DNA of 5,280 bases from Thermoplasmata archaeon (GTDB lineage Archaea > Thermoplasmatota > E2 > UBA202 > JdFR-43): contig JAGHBD010000127.1 of NCBI GenBank assembly GCA_021161135.1, forward strand, positions 1 to 5,280, given 5' to 3'. Position numbers and translations under genes: made by a program. This document shows, piece by piece, positions 1 to 5,280 of the stretch. Numbering within the stretch: position 1 is the first letter of the stretch; each line of letters starts with the position of its first letter. Below the pieces are notes generated by a model. That model was not told the origin of the DNA. It did no database searches and was given only the letters and a program-made list of their open reading frames with translations.

Positions 1-19
1 CTTTTTTCCCTTTTTGCAT
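1..19 (-). CDS. 5' end of a gene running off the left edge (product unknown)
   Basis: Read on the minus strand, an ATG at 19-17 opens a frame that begins M-Q-K-G-K-K and leaves the window after six codons. The start is supported by GAGGTGAT at 31-24, a near-perfect match to the archaeal anti-Shine-Dalgarno sequence, four bases before the ATG. A TATA-like element lies further upstream around 55-65. An in-frame ATG at 40-38 would add M-H-L-E-V-I-K, but the ribosome binding site falls inside that extension and favours the downstream start. The basic N-terminus gives no family clue. It lies downstream of, and on the same strand as, the unknown secreted gene, with a promoter-like sequence between them. 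Confidence 0.45.
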
Positions 20-66
20 TTTAATCACCTCTAAATGCATGATGGGATGGGGTGCATATTTTTATC
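20..66 (-). promoter_or_regulatory. Promoter and Shine-Dalgarno leader of the left-edge gene
   Basis: On the minus strand a TATA-like run ATAAAAATATG covers 65-55. A start about 26 bases downstream of its centre would fall near position 34 and give a leader of about 15 bases carrying GAGGTGAT (31-24). An inverted repeat ATGCA (35-39) / TGCAT (53-57) with a 13-base C-rich loop (minus strand) spans the expected start site, so it could be an operator as easily as a hairpin. This is the only gene start in the window with a clear ribosome binding site. Inferred from motif spacing only. Confidence 0.45.
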
Positions 67-77
67 GAAAAATTTCG
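66..77. repeat. Short inverted repeat CGAAA-AA-TTTCG
   Basis: Five-base arms at 66-70 and 73-77 flank two bases. The element is 15 bases past the stop of the unknown secreted gene and just upstream of the TATA-like element of the left-edge gene. On the minus strand it contains a run of five T, so it could contribute to termination of the secreted gene, or act as an upstream element (BRE or operator) of the next promoter. It is short enough to be chance in AT-rich DNA. Confidence 0.25.
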
Positions 78-92
78 TTAAGTTAACAGCAC

Positions 93-851
93 CTAATTGA
101 TATATATTAAATCTCCTATAAAAATTTCTCCATTCTTTTTCATAAAACTAATGTTCTTTGGCGTAACTCGCAAAATGGAGCGAAAATCAGAAAATATTTG
201 TGCATAAGAGTATTTCACATCTTTAACTGTATACGTCTCAAGCCATGCCTCTGCTTTTCCCGTAACATTAATTTCCTCTAGAGAAGGTTCTTCATATATG
301 ATTATTTTTTCTGAAAATGGGAGTTCTGTAGTAATTATTCCATTCCAGCATACAGCACCTACCCACATACGCCAATCTTTATCTCTCTTATAATAAAAAA
401 TTGCTTTTTCAACATGTTTTCCGAGGGTAAGATTATCTGGCTTAAATGTACATCGTCCTTCATAAGGAGCCTTCCATAAAATATCTAAATCAACCCTATT
501 TAATGGGGTGTTTTCCCATACCAACTCTATCTCTATTTTAGCCAACCGATTTTCCCCAAAATATTGAGTTATCTCTTTTGCTTTTAAATTTGCTAATCCC
601 TTAGGATACCAAACCCACAGATTCTTTGAATACTTTATTCCAATTTCTCCCCTATGAAATGTTCCATTAAACCATATAATTTTTGTTGGCTTTTCATACC
701 ATTGTTTATTATCTTGTTTAGAGATCGAGCATTCCTCCAAATCACTCTTGATTGTTTTATCATTTGTTTCGTAAGAAAAATCATTTTCAAAATTTCCAGC
801 AACAACTAAAATAGATACAACAATACAAACAACGAGTCCAGCAAATCGCAT
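93..851 (-). CDS. Secreted protein of unknown function
   Basis: This 252-residue protein matches no family I recognise. Residues 1-19 form a typical signal peptide (MRFA followed by a run of V, I and L), so export is likely. The remainder is soluble-looking, with no second membrane segment, alternating charged and aromatic stretches suggestive of beta structure, ten tryptophans, three cysteines after the signal (41, 134, 168) and four N-glycosylation sequons (N62, N140, N195, N233). There is no lipobox. The gene is visibly AT-richer than its neighbours; one sampled line of 60 bases is about 32% G+C against over 50% in parts of the hydrolase and Mrp genes, which may mean transfer or weak constraint. 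It follows the hydrolase gene on the same strand after 33 bases, but an AT-rich promoter-like core lies in that gap, so it need not be co-transcribed. No Shine-Dalgarno sequence precedes the start. The frame is real with good confidence; the function is unknown. Confidence 0.75.
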   Translation of the reverse strand: MRFAGLVVCIVVSILVVAGNFENDFSYETNDKTIKSDLEECSISKQDNKQWYEKPTKIIWFNGTFHRGEIGIKYSKNLWVWYPKGLANLKAKEITQYFGENRLAKIEIELVWENTPLNRVDLDILWKAPYEGRCTFKPDNLTLGKHVEKAIFYYKRDKDWRMWVGAVCWNGIITTELPFSEKIIIYEEPSLEEINVTGKAEAWLETYTVKDVKYSYAQIFSDFRSILRVTPKNISFMKKNGEIFIGDLIYIN

Positions 852-884
852 AAATTTAAATTATACATTTTTAAAATATTTTTC
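852..884 (-). promoter_or_regulatory. AT-only intergenic promoter of the unknown secreted gene
   Basis: The 33 bases between the two minus-strand genes contain only two G or C bases, at 866 and 884. The run AAAATATTTT at 873-882 is centred about 26 bases upstream of the start codon at 851, which fits a TATA box for a leaderless transcript. A perfect 10-base palindrome AATTTAAATT lies at 853-862. The same stretch must also contain any terminator for the upstream hydrolase gene. No Shine-Dalgarno sequence is present. Confidence 0.5.
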
Positions 885-2633
885 TCAACTACTCCTTTGT
901 CTTGGTCTTTTCATGAGGACTAAGATTATTGCAATAAAGATTATTGCGGCTCCTGCCAGAACAATTTGCTCCTCATTGCCTCTTTCCTTCTCATATTTTA
1001 TGCCGAAGAGCTTTTCATCGCTCTTCTCATAAATTTCCTTAGCAACTCCAACTGCATCCTTGTATTTTCCTTTCTGAAAAAGAATTTCTGCCTTGCTGTA
1101 TTCCTTTCTCAAATCGCTTCCATTTATCACTGCCTCAACATCCACTCTAATTTTTGCTATGCTTAATGCTATGCTCGCCAGCATTTCCTTGCCATAATCA
1201 TCGAATCTGTTTATGTTGCGGTAGATGTTGCTTAGCGTTGTATGATAATTCTGTTGCCATATTCTTTTTATCAATGCTCTTTCCTCGCTATCTGCATTCA
1301 AATACAACTTTTCCATAATTATTGCCTGCCGCTGCATCTCTGTATCGACGCTTGTTAAAATTTCTGCCTTCTTTTCCTGGTGTTGGGCGGCAAGTGTTTC
1401 CATCCTTTCATTCTCTTTTATAAAAACGCTCTCAACACTTCCAAAATTCACACCATCATGCCCGAATTTAGCAAGGAGAGTTAGGGCAAGTTCTGCTGCC
1501 TCGCCATTTTTATATGCCTCATAGATGGTTGTGTCGCACATATGAACCGGTACAAATATGGAAACGCATTGATCGGGAGCGAACCATGCAGCGTATATTC
1601 CATTCTTACACAGCTTAAAAATCATTGTCGCCTTTTTCTCTCCCTCACAGAACCCCCTCAACCCGTTCAAATCTTCAGAATGAAGGCGAGACAGATTCAT
1701 TAGATCTCTTACTGTTATTGCTCCATATTTCTGGCGGAGTTTTTCAAGAATTTTGTTCTCCCATGCATAGTATTCATAGCAAACTTTTATTCTCGCTGTT
1801 TTTCCATCACTTTCCTCAAGTTCAACATAATAGTAGCCAACTTTTGCCCCCTTTCCTTTTTCAATTTTTATTTTTTCTCCACCAGGCATTTGTTTAACAA
1901 GTATCCAGTCTTCCCCTATTTTTAATACCTTTATACCACATAAACTTCCAAGCCTCACAGTCTGCCATTTTCTAACATTGCCTTCATAAACCCTATCAAA
2001 ATTTGAGGCAATGAAAATTTTCTTCAGCCATCTGCTATACCATAGCTGCTTCGGATGATTTGACATTACAGCAATATCTTTAACTTCCTCTGAAACAAAA
2101 TGGAAGGCATCTGCCTCTATAACATATGCCTTGTCAGCGCCAACAACAAACAGATTTTCTCCTATGCCCGGAGCATGCATGTTTTTTACTTCTTCAAGTT
2201 TTTCCACTGCTTCATCCACGCTGCTTGCATTCTGCGCCGCATATCTCAACCAGTCAAAATCATCCCATGCATAGCGGGAAGGATTAATCCAAAGCGTGGG
2301 GCTATCTGCGTCGCCATATGCTATTCCAGCATCGCTCATGAGCATACCCGCCTTTATTATGTTTGGGGGGACATCATCTATGGTAGCAACGCCAATTAGT
2401 TTGTGTTTTATGGTATATGGAGTGTTATATCCCTTCCACGGGTGATGATATGTGTATTCATATCCTTTATCAACCATGAATAAAACCTGCAAGCCGGGGC
2501 GGGAAGGATCGCGAACTTTCATAAAAAGAGTGTAATCGCCAGCAGTACCTTCATTCATGACAATAACATCTTTGCATGCCATGGCTGCAGGGGCAAGAAG
2601 AATGATTGCAACGACAATGAAAGCAAATCGCAT
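885..2633 (-). CDS. Secreted, membrane-anchored Ntn-hydrolase (C69/C45/secernin-like)
   Basis: A 582-residue exported protein. Residues 1-19 are a signal peptide ending in A-M-A, and the next residue, Cys20, is the expected N-terminal nucleophile of this Ntn fold. The start C-K-D-V-I-V, then G-D-Y-T-L-F-M-K-V-R-D-P-S-R at 32-45, resembles the C-x-T...D-G-x-T-L-F-x-K-N-x-D pattern of secernins and C69 dipeptidases. Also family-like are M-S-D-A-G-I-A-Y-G-D (99-108), G-E-N-L-F-V-V-G-A (158-166) and the region 305-365 (a V-R-D-L-M-x-L-S-R-L-H helix, then strands). Members cleave amide bonds in peptides or acylated amino compounds; the substrate here is unknown. Residues 400-550 are helical and charged, partly coiled-coil, with a TPR-like hairpin near 513-537. 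A membrane helix (about 556-574) and basic tail KRPRQR follow, so the enzyme should face outward. An ATG seven codons upstream (2654-2652) extends the frame but would lie upstream of the predicted transcript start. Cys20 could alternatively be a lipidation site, but A-M-A-C is a poor lipobox. Confidence 0.78.
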   Translation of the reverse strand: MRFAFIVVAIILLAPAAMACKDVIVMNEGTAGDYTLFMKVRDPSRPGLQVLFMVDKGYEYTYHHPWKGYNTPYTIKHKLIGVATIDDVPPNIIKAGMLMSDAGIAYGDADSPTLWINPSRYAWDDFDWLRYAAQNASSVDEAVEKLEEVKNMHAPGIGENLFVVGADKAYVIEADAFHFVSEEVKDIAVMSNHPKQLWYSRWLKKIFIASNFDRVYEGNVRKWQTVRLGSLCGIKVLKIGEDWILVKQMPGGEKIKIEKGKGAKVGYYYVELEESDGKTARIKVCYEYYAWENKILEKLRQKYGAITVRDLMNLSRLHSEDLNGLRGFCEGEKKATMIFKLCKNGIYAAWFAPDQCVSIFVPVHMCDTTIYEAYKNGEAAELALTLLAKFGHDGVNFGSVESVFIKENERMETLAAQHQEKKAEILTSVDTEMQRQAIIMEKLYLNADSEERALIKRIWQQNYHTTLSNIYRNINRFDDYGKEMLASIALSIAKIRVDVEAVINGSDLRKEYSKAEILFQKGKYKDAVGVAKEIYEKSDEKLFGIKYEKERGNEEQIVLAGAAIIFIAIILVLMKRPRQRSS

Positions 2634-2686
2634 TAAAGAATAATACAGAATCAATACATTTATTTTTCTTTAAATCATGTTAAATC
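2634..2686. promoter_or_regulatory. Divergent promoter between hydrolase and ATP-cone genes
   Basis: Only 53 bases separate the two divergent start codons. A single TATA-like core, CATTTATTTTT at 2657-2667, has its centre near 2662, about 25 bases from the plus-strand start at 2687 and 29 bases from the minus-strand start at 2633. On the minus strand it reads AAAAATAAATG preceded by A/G-rich AAAG, which could serve as a BRE. Neither gene has a Shine-Dalgarno sequence, so both mRNAs are probably leaderless and driven from the same or overlapping TATA element. The inference rests on spacing and composition. Confidence 0.55.
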
Positions 2687-2689
2687 ATG
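2670..2689 (+). repeat. Perfect 10-base tandem repeat at the ATP-cone start codon
   Basis: TTAAATCATG occurs twice in direct succession (2670-2679 and 2680-2689). Each copy ends in ATG. The second ATG is the gene start. The first is out of frame and would encode only nine codons before a stop at 2704. With a TATA core at 2657-2667, the transcript probably begins close to the second copy, so the second ATG should be used. It may be a slippage duplication. Confidence 0.7.
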
Positions 2690-2968
2690 CCAAAATTTGT
2701 TATTAAAAAAGATGGGAGAAAAGAGGAATTCATTCCAGAGAAGATTGTTGTCGCAGCAATTAAAAGCGGAGCTACTCCTGAAATAGCAAGAAATATAGCA
2801 AAAAAGGTGGAGGAGATTGATAAGGAGGAGATAGAAAGCAAAGAGATAAGAGAGATTGTGCTCCATGAACTGGGTAGCATTAATCCAAAATGGCGTGAAA
2901 GATGGATTTCTTACGATAAGCAAATAAAGAGATTATACAGGCATTATAAACACGGGCTGTATGAGTAA
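2687..2968 (+). CDS. Stand-alone ATP-cone domain protein
   Basis: A 93-residue protein made almost entirely of one ATP-cone. The N-terminal signature V-I-K-K-D-G-R-K-E-E-F (5-15) with E18-K19-I20 is the nucleotide-binding hairpin of this family, followed by the helices A-T-P-E-I-A-R-N-I-A-K-K-V-E-E (29-43) and I-E-S-K-E-I-R-E-I-V-L-H-E-L (49-62). ATP-cones bind ATP or dATP and usually regulate ribonucleotide reductase (NrdA or NrdD N-terminus) or the repressor NrdR. Here there is no reductase domain and no N-terminal zinc ribbon (the protein has no cysteine), so it is neither. The basic tail (67-93, rich in R, K, W, Y) is where a partner or nucleic acid might bind. A role as a trans-acting nucleotide sensor is inference. 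It is probably leaderless from the shared promoter upstream and ends one base from the convergent Mrp gene. Domain call is firm; biological role is unknown. Confidence 0.85.
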   Translation: MPKFVIKKDGRKEEFIPEKIVVAAIKSGATPEIARNIAKKVEEIDKEEIESKEIREIVLHELGSINPKWRERWISYDKQIKRLYRHYKHGLYE

Positions 2969-2969
2969 C

Positions 2970-3776
2970 TCACATCCCGAGCTTTTTCACCACCTTTTCG
3001 ACAATTTTCATGAAAGCTTCTGAAGCTTCATTCTGCTCCGTAACAAATGGCTTTCCAATATCGCCGTCCACAACAATTTTTTCATCTATCGGTATTCTGC
3101 CGAGAAAATCCACGTTCATTTCCCTCGCCGCCTGCTCGCCGCCGCCCACCTTAAAGAGGTTTATTTCTTTTCCGCAATGGGGGCAGCGGAAGCCGCTCAT
3201 ATTTTCGATTATGCCTAGCACGTTCATGGCGAGATGGCGAGCGAAGTTTACCGCTCTTCTGCTGTCAAGTAGAGCTACATCCTGAGGTGTTGTTACAACG
3301 ATTGCATTACTCTGCTTTATTAGCTGGGCTATGCTTAGCGGTTCATCTCCTGTGCCAGGGGGCAAATCGACGATAAGGAAATCGAGATTGCCCCATTTAA
3401 CCTCTCCTATAAACTGCTTTATCGCTGTCATTTTGAGAGGGCCTCGCCATATCACAGGAGCATCTTTTTCAAGCATCAGGGCAAGGGATATTGCTTTCAG
3501 GTGAGGAGCAACTTTTATTGGTTCCATTCCCTCCTCATCTCCATACACTCCCTCATGCTCTATTCCAAGCATTTTTGGCACATTTGGGCCGTGTATGTCG
3601 GCATCGAGCAAGCCTGTTTCATAACCTTTCATGGCAAGAGCATAAGCAAGATTTACTGCGACAGTTGTTTTTCCTACACCTCCCTTGCCACTCAAAATTG
3701 CTATTTTGTGCTTCACATGCTTAAGATTTTCCTCTATTTTTTCCTCAAGTTTTTTCATTCTTTCAAATCTTTCCAT
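2970..3776 (-). CDS. Mrp/ApbC-type P-loop ATPase, iron-sulfur cluster carrier
   Basis: A 268-residue cytosolic ATPase of the MinD/Mrp deviant-Walker family, thought to bind and transfer [4Fe-4S] clusters to apoproteins as a dimer. Visible motifs in order: deviant Walker A G-K-G-G-V-G-K-T (30-37) with the signature lysine K31, D-A-D-I-H-G-P-N (58-65, switch I), W-R-G-P (110-113), Walker B region [12 protein letters not shown] (133-144), [10 protein letters not shown] (162-171), I-E-N-M-S-G-F (190-196), and C198-P-H-C201, the cluster-bridging CxxC pair. The N-terminal DUF59 domain of many bacterial Mrp proteins and the four-cysteine N-terminus of Nbp35 are both absent; a short charged helix (1-22) replaces them, which is normal for archaeal homologues. 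The start at 3776 is preferred over Met7 because it fits the TATA spacing and there is no Shine-Dalgarno sequence. It is divergent from the surface-protein gene and convergent with the ATP-cone gene. Identification is secure; the client proteins are not known. Confidence 0.93.
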   Translation of the reverse strand: MERFERMKKLEEKIEENLKHVKHKIAILSGKGGVGKTTVAVNLAYALAMKGYETGLLDADIHGPNVPKMLGIEHEGVYGDEEGMEPIKVAPHLKAISLALMLEKDAPVIWRGPLKMTAIKQFIGEVKWGNLDFLIVDLPPGTGDEPLSIAQLIKQSNAIVVTTPQDVALLDSRRAVNFARHLAMNVLGIIENMSGFRCPHCGKEINLFKVGGGEQAAREMNVDFLGRIPIDEKIVVDGDIGKPFVTEQNEASEAFMKIVEKVVKKLGM

Positions 3777-3832
3777 GTCGGTTAAGCTACAAACAATAAT
3801 AAAATTTATGTTTGTCTTCCTCTTACATATTC
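3777..3832. promoter_or_regulatory. Divergent promoter between Mrp and surface-protein genes
   Basis: The 56-base gap between divergent start codons contains one AT-rich core, AATAATAAAATTTATG at 3795-3810. Its centre is about 27-30 bases from each start codon (3776 on minus, 3833 on plus). On the minus strand it reads CATAAATTTTATTATT. No Shine-Dalgarno sequence precedes either ATG, so leaderless transcription in both directions from one core is the simplest reading. The layout repeats that of the other divergent pair in the window. Confidence 0.55.
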
Positions 3833-5280
3833 ATGAAAAAGATTGCAATATTCCTTGCAACAGCTGTGGTAGTATCATTTTTCACATTCCATGGTATAAA
3901 TGCGGATGATATACCTTCTGTAGTATATGTAGATGATGATTATAATGAGGCGATGGAAGGATGGAATATCACCCATTTTTCAAGCATAATGGATGCAATA
4001 AATGGTGTGGCAGAAAATGGTACAGTCTATATCTTCGATGGAATCTATTATGAAAAAATAACGGTAAATAAAACGTTGCATATTATTGGCAGAAATAAGC
4101 CAATTATAAATGGAAGTATAACAGTAAAGGCAAATGGAACAACAATAAAAAATCTGGAAATTGAAGGAGCGGGGAATGGCATACTGCTGAATGCATCATC
4201 ATGTATAATTTATTCATGCTCCATACATGATGTTGATTATGGATTGCACATAGGAGGAAATAACAATACTGTTACGAGATGCAATTTTATGAATAATGGT
4301 TATGGCATAGATGCTGGTGGCAGCAATAATAAAATTTTCCTGAATAATTTTATTGGGAATACCATAAATGCATGCGATTACGGCAGCAATATATGGCATA
4401 ATGACAGCATTCAAAAGGGGAATTACTGGGATGATTACAGTGGCAATGATGGAAATGGAGATGGCATAGGCGACACACCCTATATTCTTCCATGTGGAAG
4501 TGGCAGCGATTCATATCCTTTAATGAATGAAATCGACTTGTTTATTCCAACTGTAAATATTACCATTTCTGGCACATCTGGCAATAATGGGTGGTATGTG
4601 AGCAACGTTACGATTACAATAAATGCAACAGATGATAGTGGTATTTCATATGTAAATTACACAATGGATAACATTTCATATAATAGCAGCAATGCTCTCT
4701 TTTCCTTTAATTTAACAGAAGGCAGTCATTTGCTCGAATGCTATGCAGTTGATATAAATGGAAACGCTGGAAGAATCTCGAAAGTTAATATAGGTGTAGA
4801 CACAACTCCCCCCTCCATAACATATGAATTCAATCCTTCCTCACCAGATGGTGAAAATGGATGGTATGTGAGCAATGTTGAAATTTCATTGTATGCGAGT
4901 GATGCAACCAGCGGGATTGAAGAATTAAATTTCAAGATAGATGAAGGAGGATGGCAGGATTATGACGGCTTCTTCTCCCTGAATATGGAGGGAGAACATA
5001 TACTCTATTTTAGGGCTGTGGATAAAGCAGGAAATGAAATGGTTACGAATGCCACAATAAAATATGATGCGACTCCGCCCTCCGTCTCCATAATCCAGCC
5101 AGCGGGCGGATTTGTAAAGCAGCAGTATGAGATAAAATGGAATGCAAGTGATAGTGTTGATGAAAATTTGGATGGTAATATAAGCATATATTATTCTTAT
5201 GACAATGGCTCAACATGGGTGGAGGTGGCAACTGGATTAAACAACACAGGCTCATATATGTGGAATACATATGGTTTTCA
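3833..5280 (+). CDS. NosD-like parallel beta-helix surface protein with Ig-like repeats (3' end outside window)
   Basis: The first 482 residues are in the window; the frame is open at the right edge. Residues 1-24 are a signal peptide (M-K-K, hydrophobic core, likely cut after I-N-A). V-Y-V-D-D-D at 31-36, T-V-Y-I-F-D-G-I-Y-Y-E-K-I-T-V at 64-78 and N-K-T-L-H-I-I-G-R at 79-87 open a right-handed beta-helix (PbH1/NosD-like), which runs to N-Y-W-D-D-Y (197-202), D-G-N-G-D-G-I-G-D-T-P-Y (206-217) and S-Y-P-L-M (227-231), the usual end of archaeal NosD-like domains. Two Ig-like modules follow (about 240-322 and 323-412), 90 residues apart, sharing N-G-W-Y-V-S-N-V and D-x-T-P-P-S boundaries, and resembling OmpL47-type domains. 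A third, different module begins at 413 (W-N-A-S-D, Y-Y-S-Y-D-N-G-S-T-W). About 20 N-x-S/T sequons suggest heavy glycosylation. A cell-surface adhesin, S-layer-associated or carbohydrate-interacting role is likely but not shown; copper-site assembly as in true NosD is unlikely without nos genes. No Shine-Dalgarno precedes the start. Confidence 0.88.
   Translation, partial: MKKIAIFLATAVVVSFFTFHGINADDIPSVVYVDDDYNEAMEGWNITHFSSIMDAINGVAENGTVYIFDGIYYEKITVNKTLHIIGRNKPIINGSITVKANGTTIKNLEIEGAGNGILLNASSCIIYSCSIHDVDYGLHIGGNNNTVTRCNFMNNGYGIDAGGSNNKIFLNNFIGNTINACDYGSNIWHNDSIQKGNYWDDYSGNDGNGDGIGDTPYILPCGSGSDSYPLMNEIDLFIPTVNITISGTSGNNGWYVSNVTITINATDDSGISYVNYTMDNISYNSSNALFSFNLTEGSHLLECYAVDINGNAGRISKVNIGVDTTPPSITYEFNPSSPDGENGWYVSNVEISLYASDATSGIEELNFKIDEGGWQDYDGFFSLNMEGEHILYFRAVDKAGNEMVTNATIKYDATPPSVSIIQPAGGFVKQQYEIKWNASDSVDENLDGNISIYYSYDNGSTWVEVATGLNNTGSYMWNTYGF
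4586..4879 (+). repeat. Repeated Ig-module boundary, copies 270 bases apart
   Basis: Bases 4586-4609 and 4856-4879 match at 22 of 24 positions and encode N-G-W-Y-V-S-N-V in the same frame. The spacing is exactly 270 bases, or 90 codons, which sets the module length. Flanking sequence of the two modules is much less conserved at the DNA level, so this short block either is under protein-level constraint with the same codons by chance or has been kept similar by recombination. Confidence 0.75.

Noticed and set aside
1625..1897. Open frame on the plus strand opposite the hydrolase gene (also 966-1166 and 2100-2399)
   Set aside because: Low-complexity L/F/S/H composition, no start signal and full overlap with a well-supported gene; antisense shadows.
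2571..2590. Lipobox reading of the A-M-A-C site in the hydrolase
   Set aside because: A lipobox normally has L (or a similar residue) at -3 and a small residue at -2; A-M-A-C fits poorly and the following sequence fits an Ntn nucleophile.
2675..2923. Minus-strand frames opposite the ATP-cone gene
   Set aside because: The plus-strand frame carries a clear ATP-cone signature; the opposite frames look membrane-like only because they mirror K/E-rich codons.
3010..3909. Plus-strand frames opposite the Mrp gene and across the divergent promoter
   Set aside because: They mirror the conserved Mrp coding sequence, have no family motifs and would run through the promoter region.
4214..5270. Minus-strand frames opposite the surface-protein gene
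   Set aside because: The plus-strand protein has signal peptide, beta-helix and Ig-like motifs; the opposite frames have none.
3833..5280. True NosD copper-maturation function
   Set aside because: NosD-like helices are widespread in archaeal surface proteins; no nosZ, nosF or nosY is nearby and Ig-like repeats are not typical of NosD.
1..5280. CRISPR array, transposon ends, tRNA or rRNA genes
   Set aside because: No regularly spaced repeats, terminal inverted repeats, transposase motifs or tRNA-like cloverleaf sequences were seen on reading both strands.

Overview
The window looks like chromosomal DNA from an archaeon. The evidence is a cell-surface protein of the archaeal parallel-beta-helix type with about 20 N-glycosylation sequons, an archaeal-size Mrp ATPase, and start codons that mostly lack a Shine-Dalgarno sequence but sit about 25-30 bases from a TATA-like element, the geometry of leaderless archaeal mRNAs. 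The surface-protein style (VYVDDD at the N-terminus, NYWDDY...DGIGDTPY at the end of the helix) is common in Thermoplasmatota and related Euryarchaea. The exact lineage cannot be fixed from this sequence.

Layout, left to right. At the left edge a minus-strand gene begins (start codon 17-19, strong Shine-Dalgarno) and runs out of the window. Next on the minus strand are an AT-rich, unrecognised secreted protein (93-851) and a secreted, membrane-anchored Ntn-hydrolase of the C69/C45/secernin kind (885-2633), whose predicted nucleophile Cys20 directly follows the signal peptide. A 53-base divergent promoter region separates this from a plus-strand, 93-residue stand-alone ATP-cone protein (2687-2968). 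That gene converges, with one base between stop codons, on a minus-strand Mrp/ApbC-type iron-sulfur carrier ATPase (2970-3776). A second divergent promoter region of 56 bases then leads to a plus-strand NosD-like beta-helix surface protein with Ig-like repeats (3833 to beyond 5280).

Three of the five main genes encode exported proteins (unknown, hydrolase, adhesin-like surface protein) and two are small cytosolic nucleotide-binding proteins (ATP-cone, Mrp). No shared pathway is evident. The most notable structure is the promoter architecture: both divergent pairs appear to share a single central AT-rich core equidistant from two leaderless start codons. I saw no tRNA, rRNA, CRISPR array or insertion sequence. 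No clearly new multi-gene system is evident; the best leads are the bidirectional promoters, the orphan ATP-cone protein and the signal-peptidase-unmasked hydrolase.
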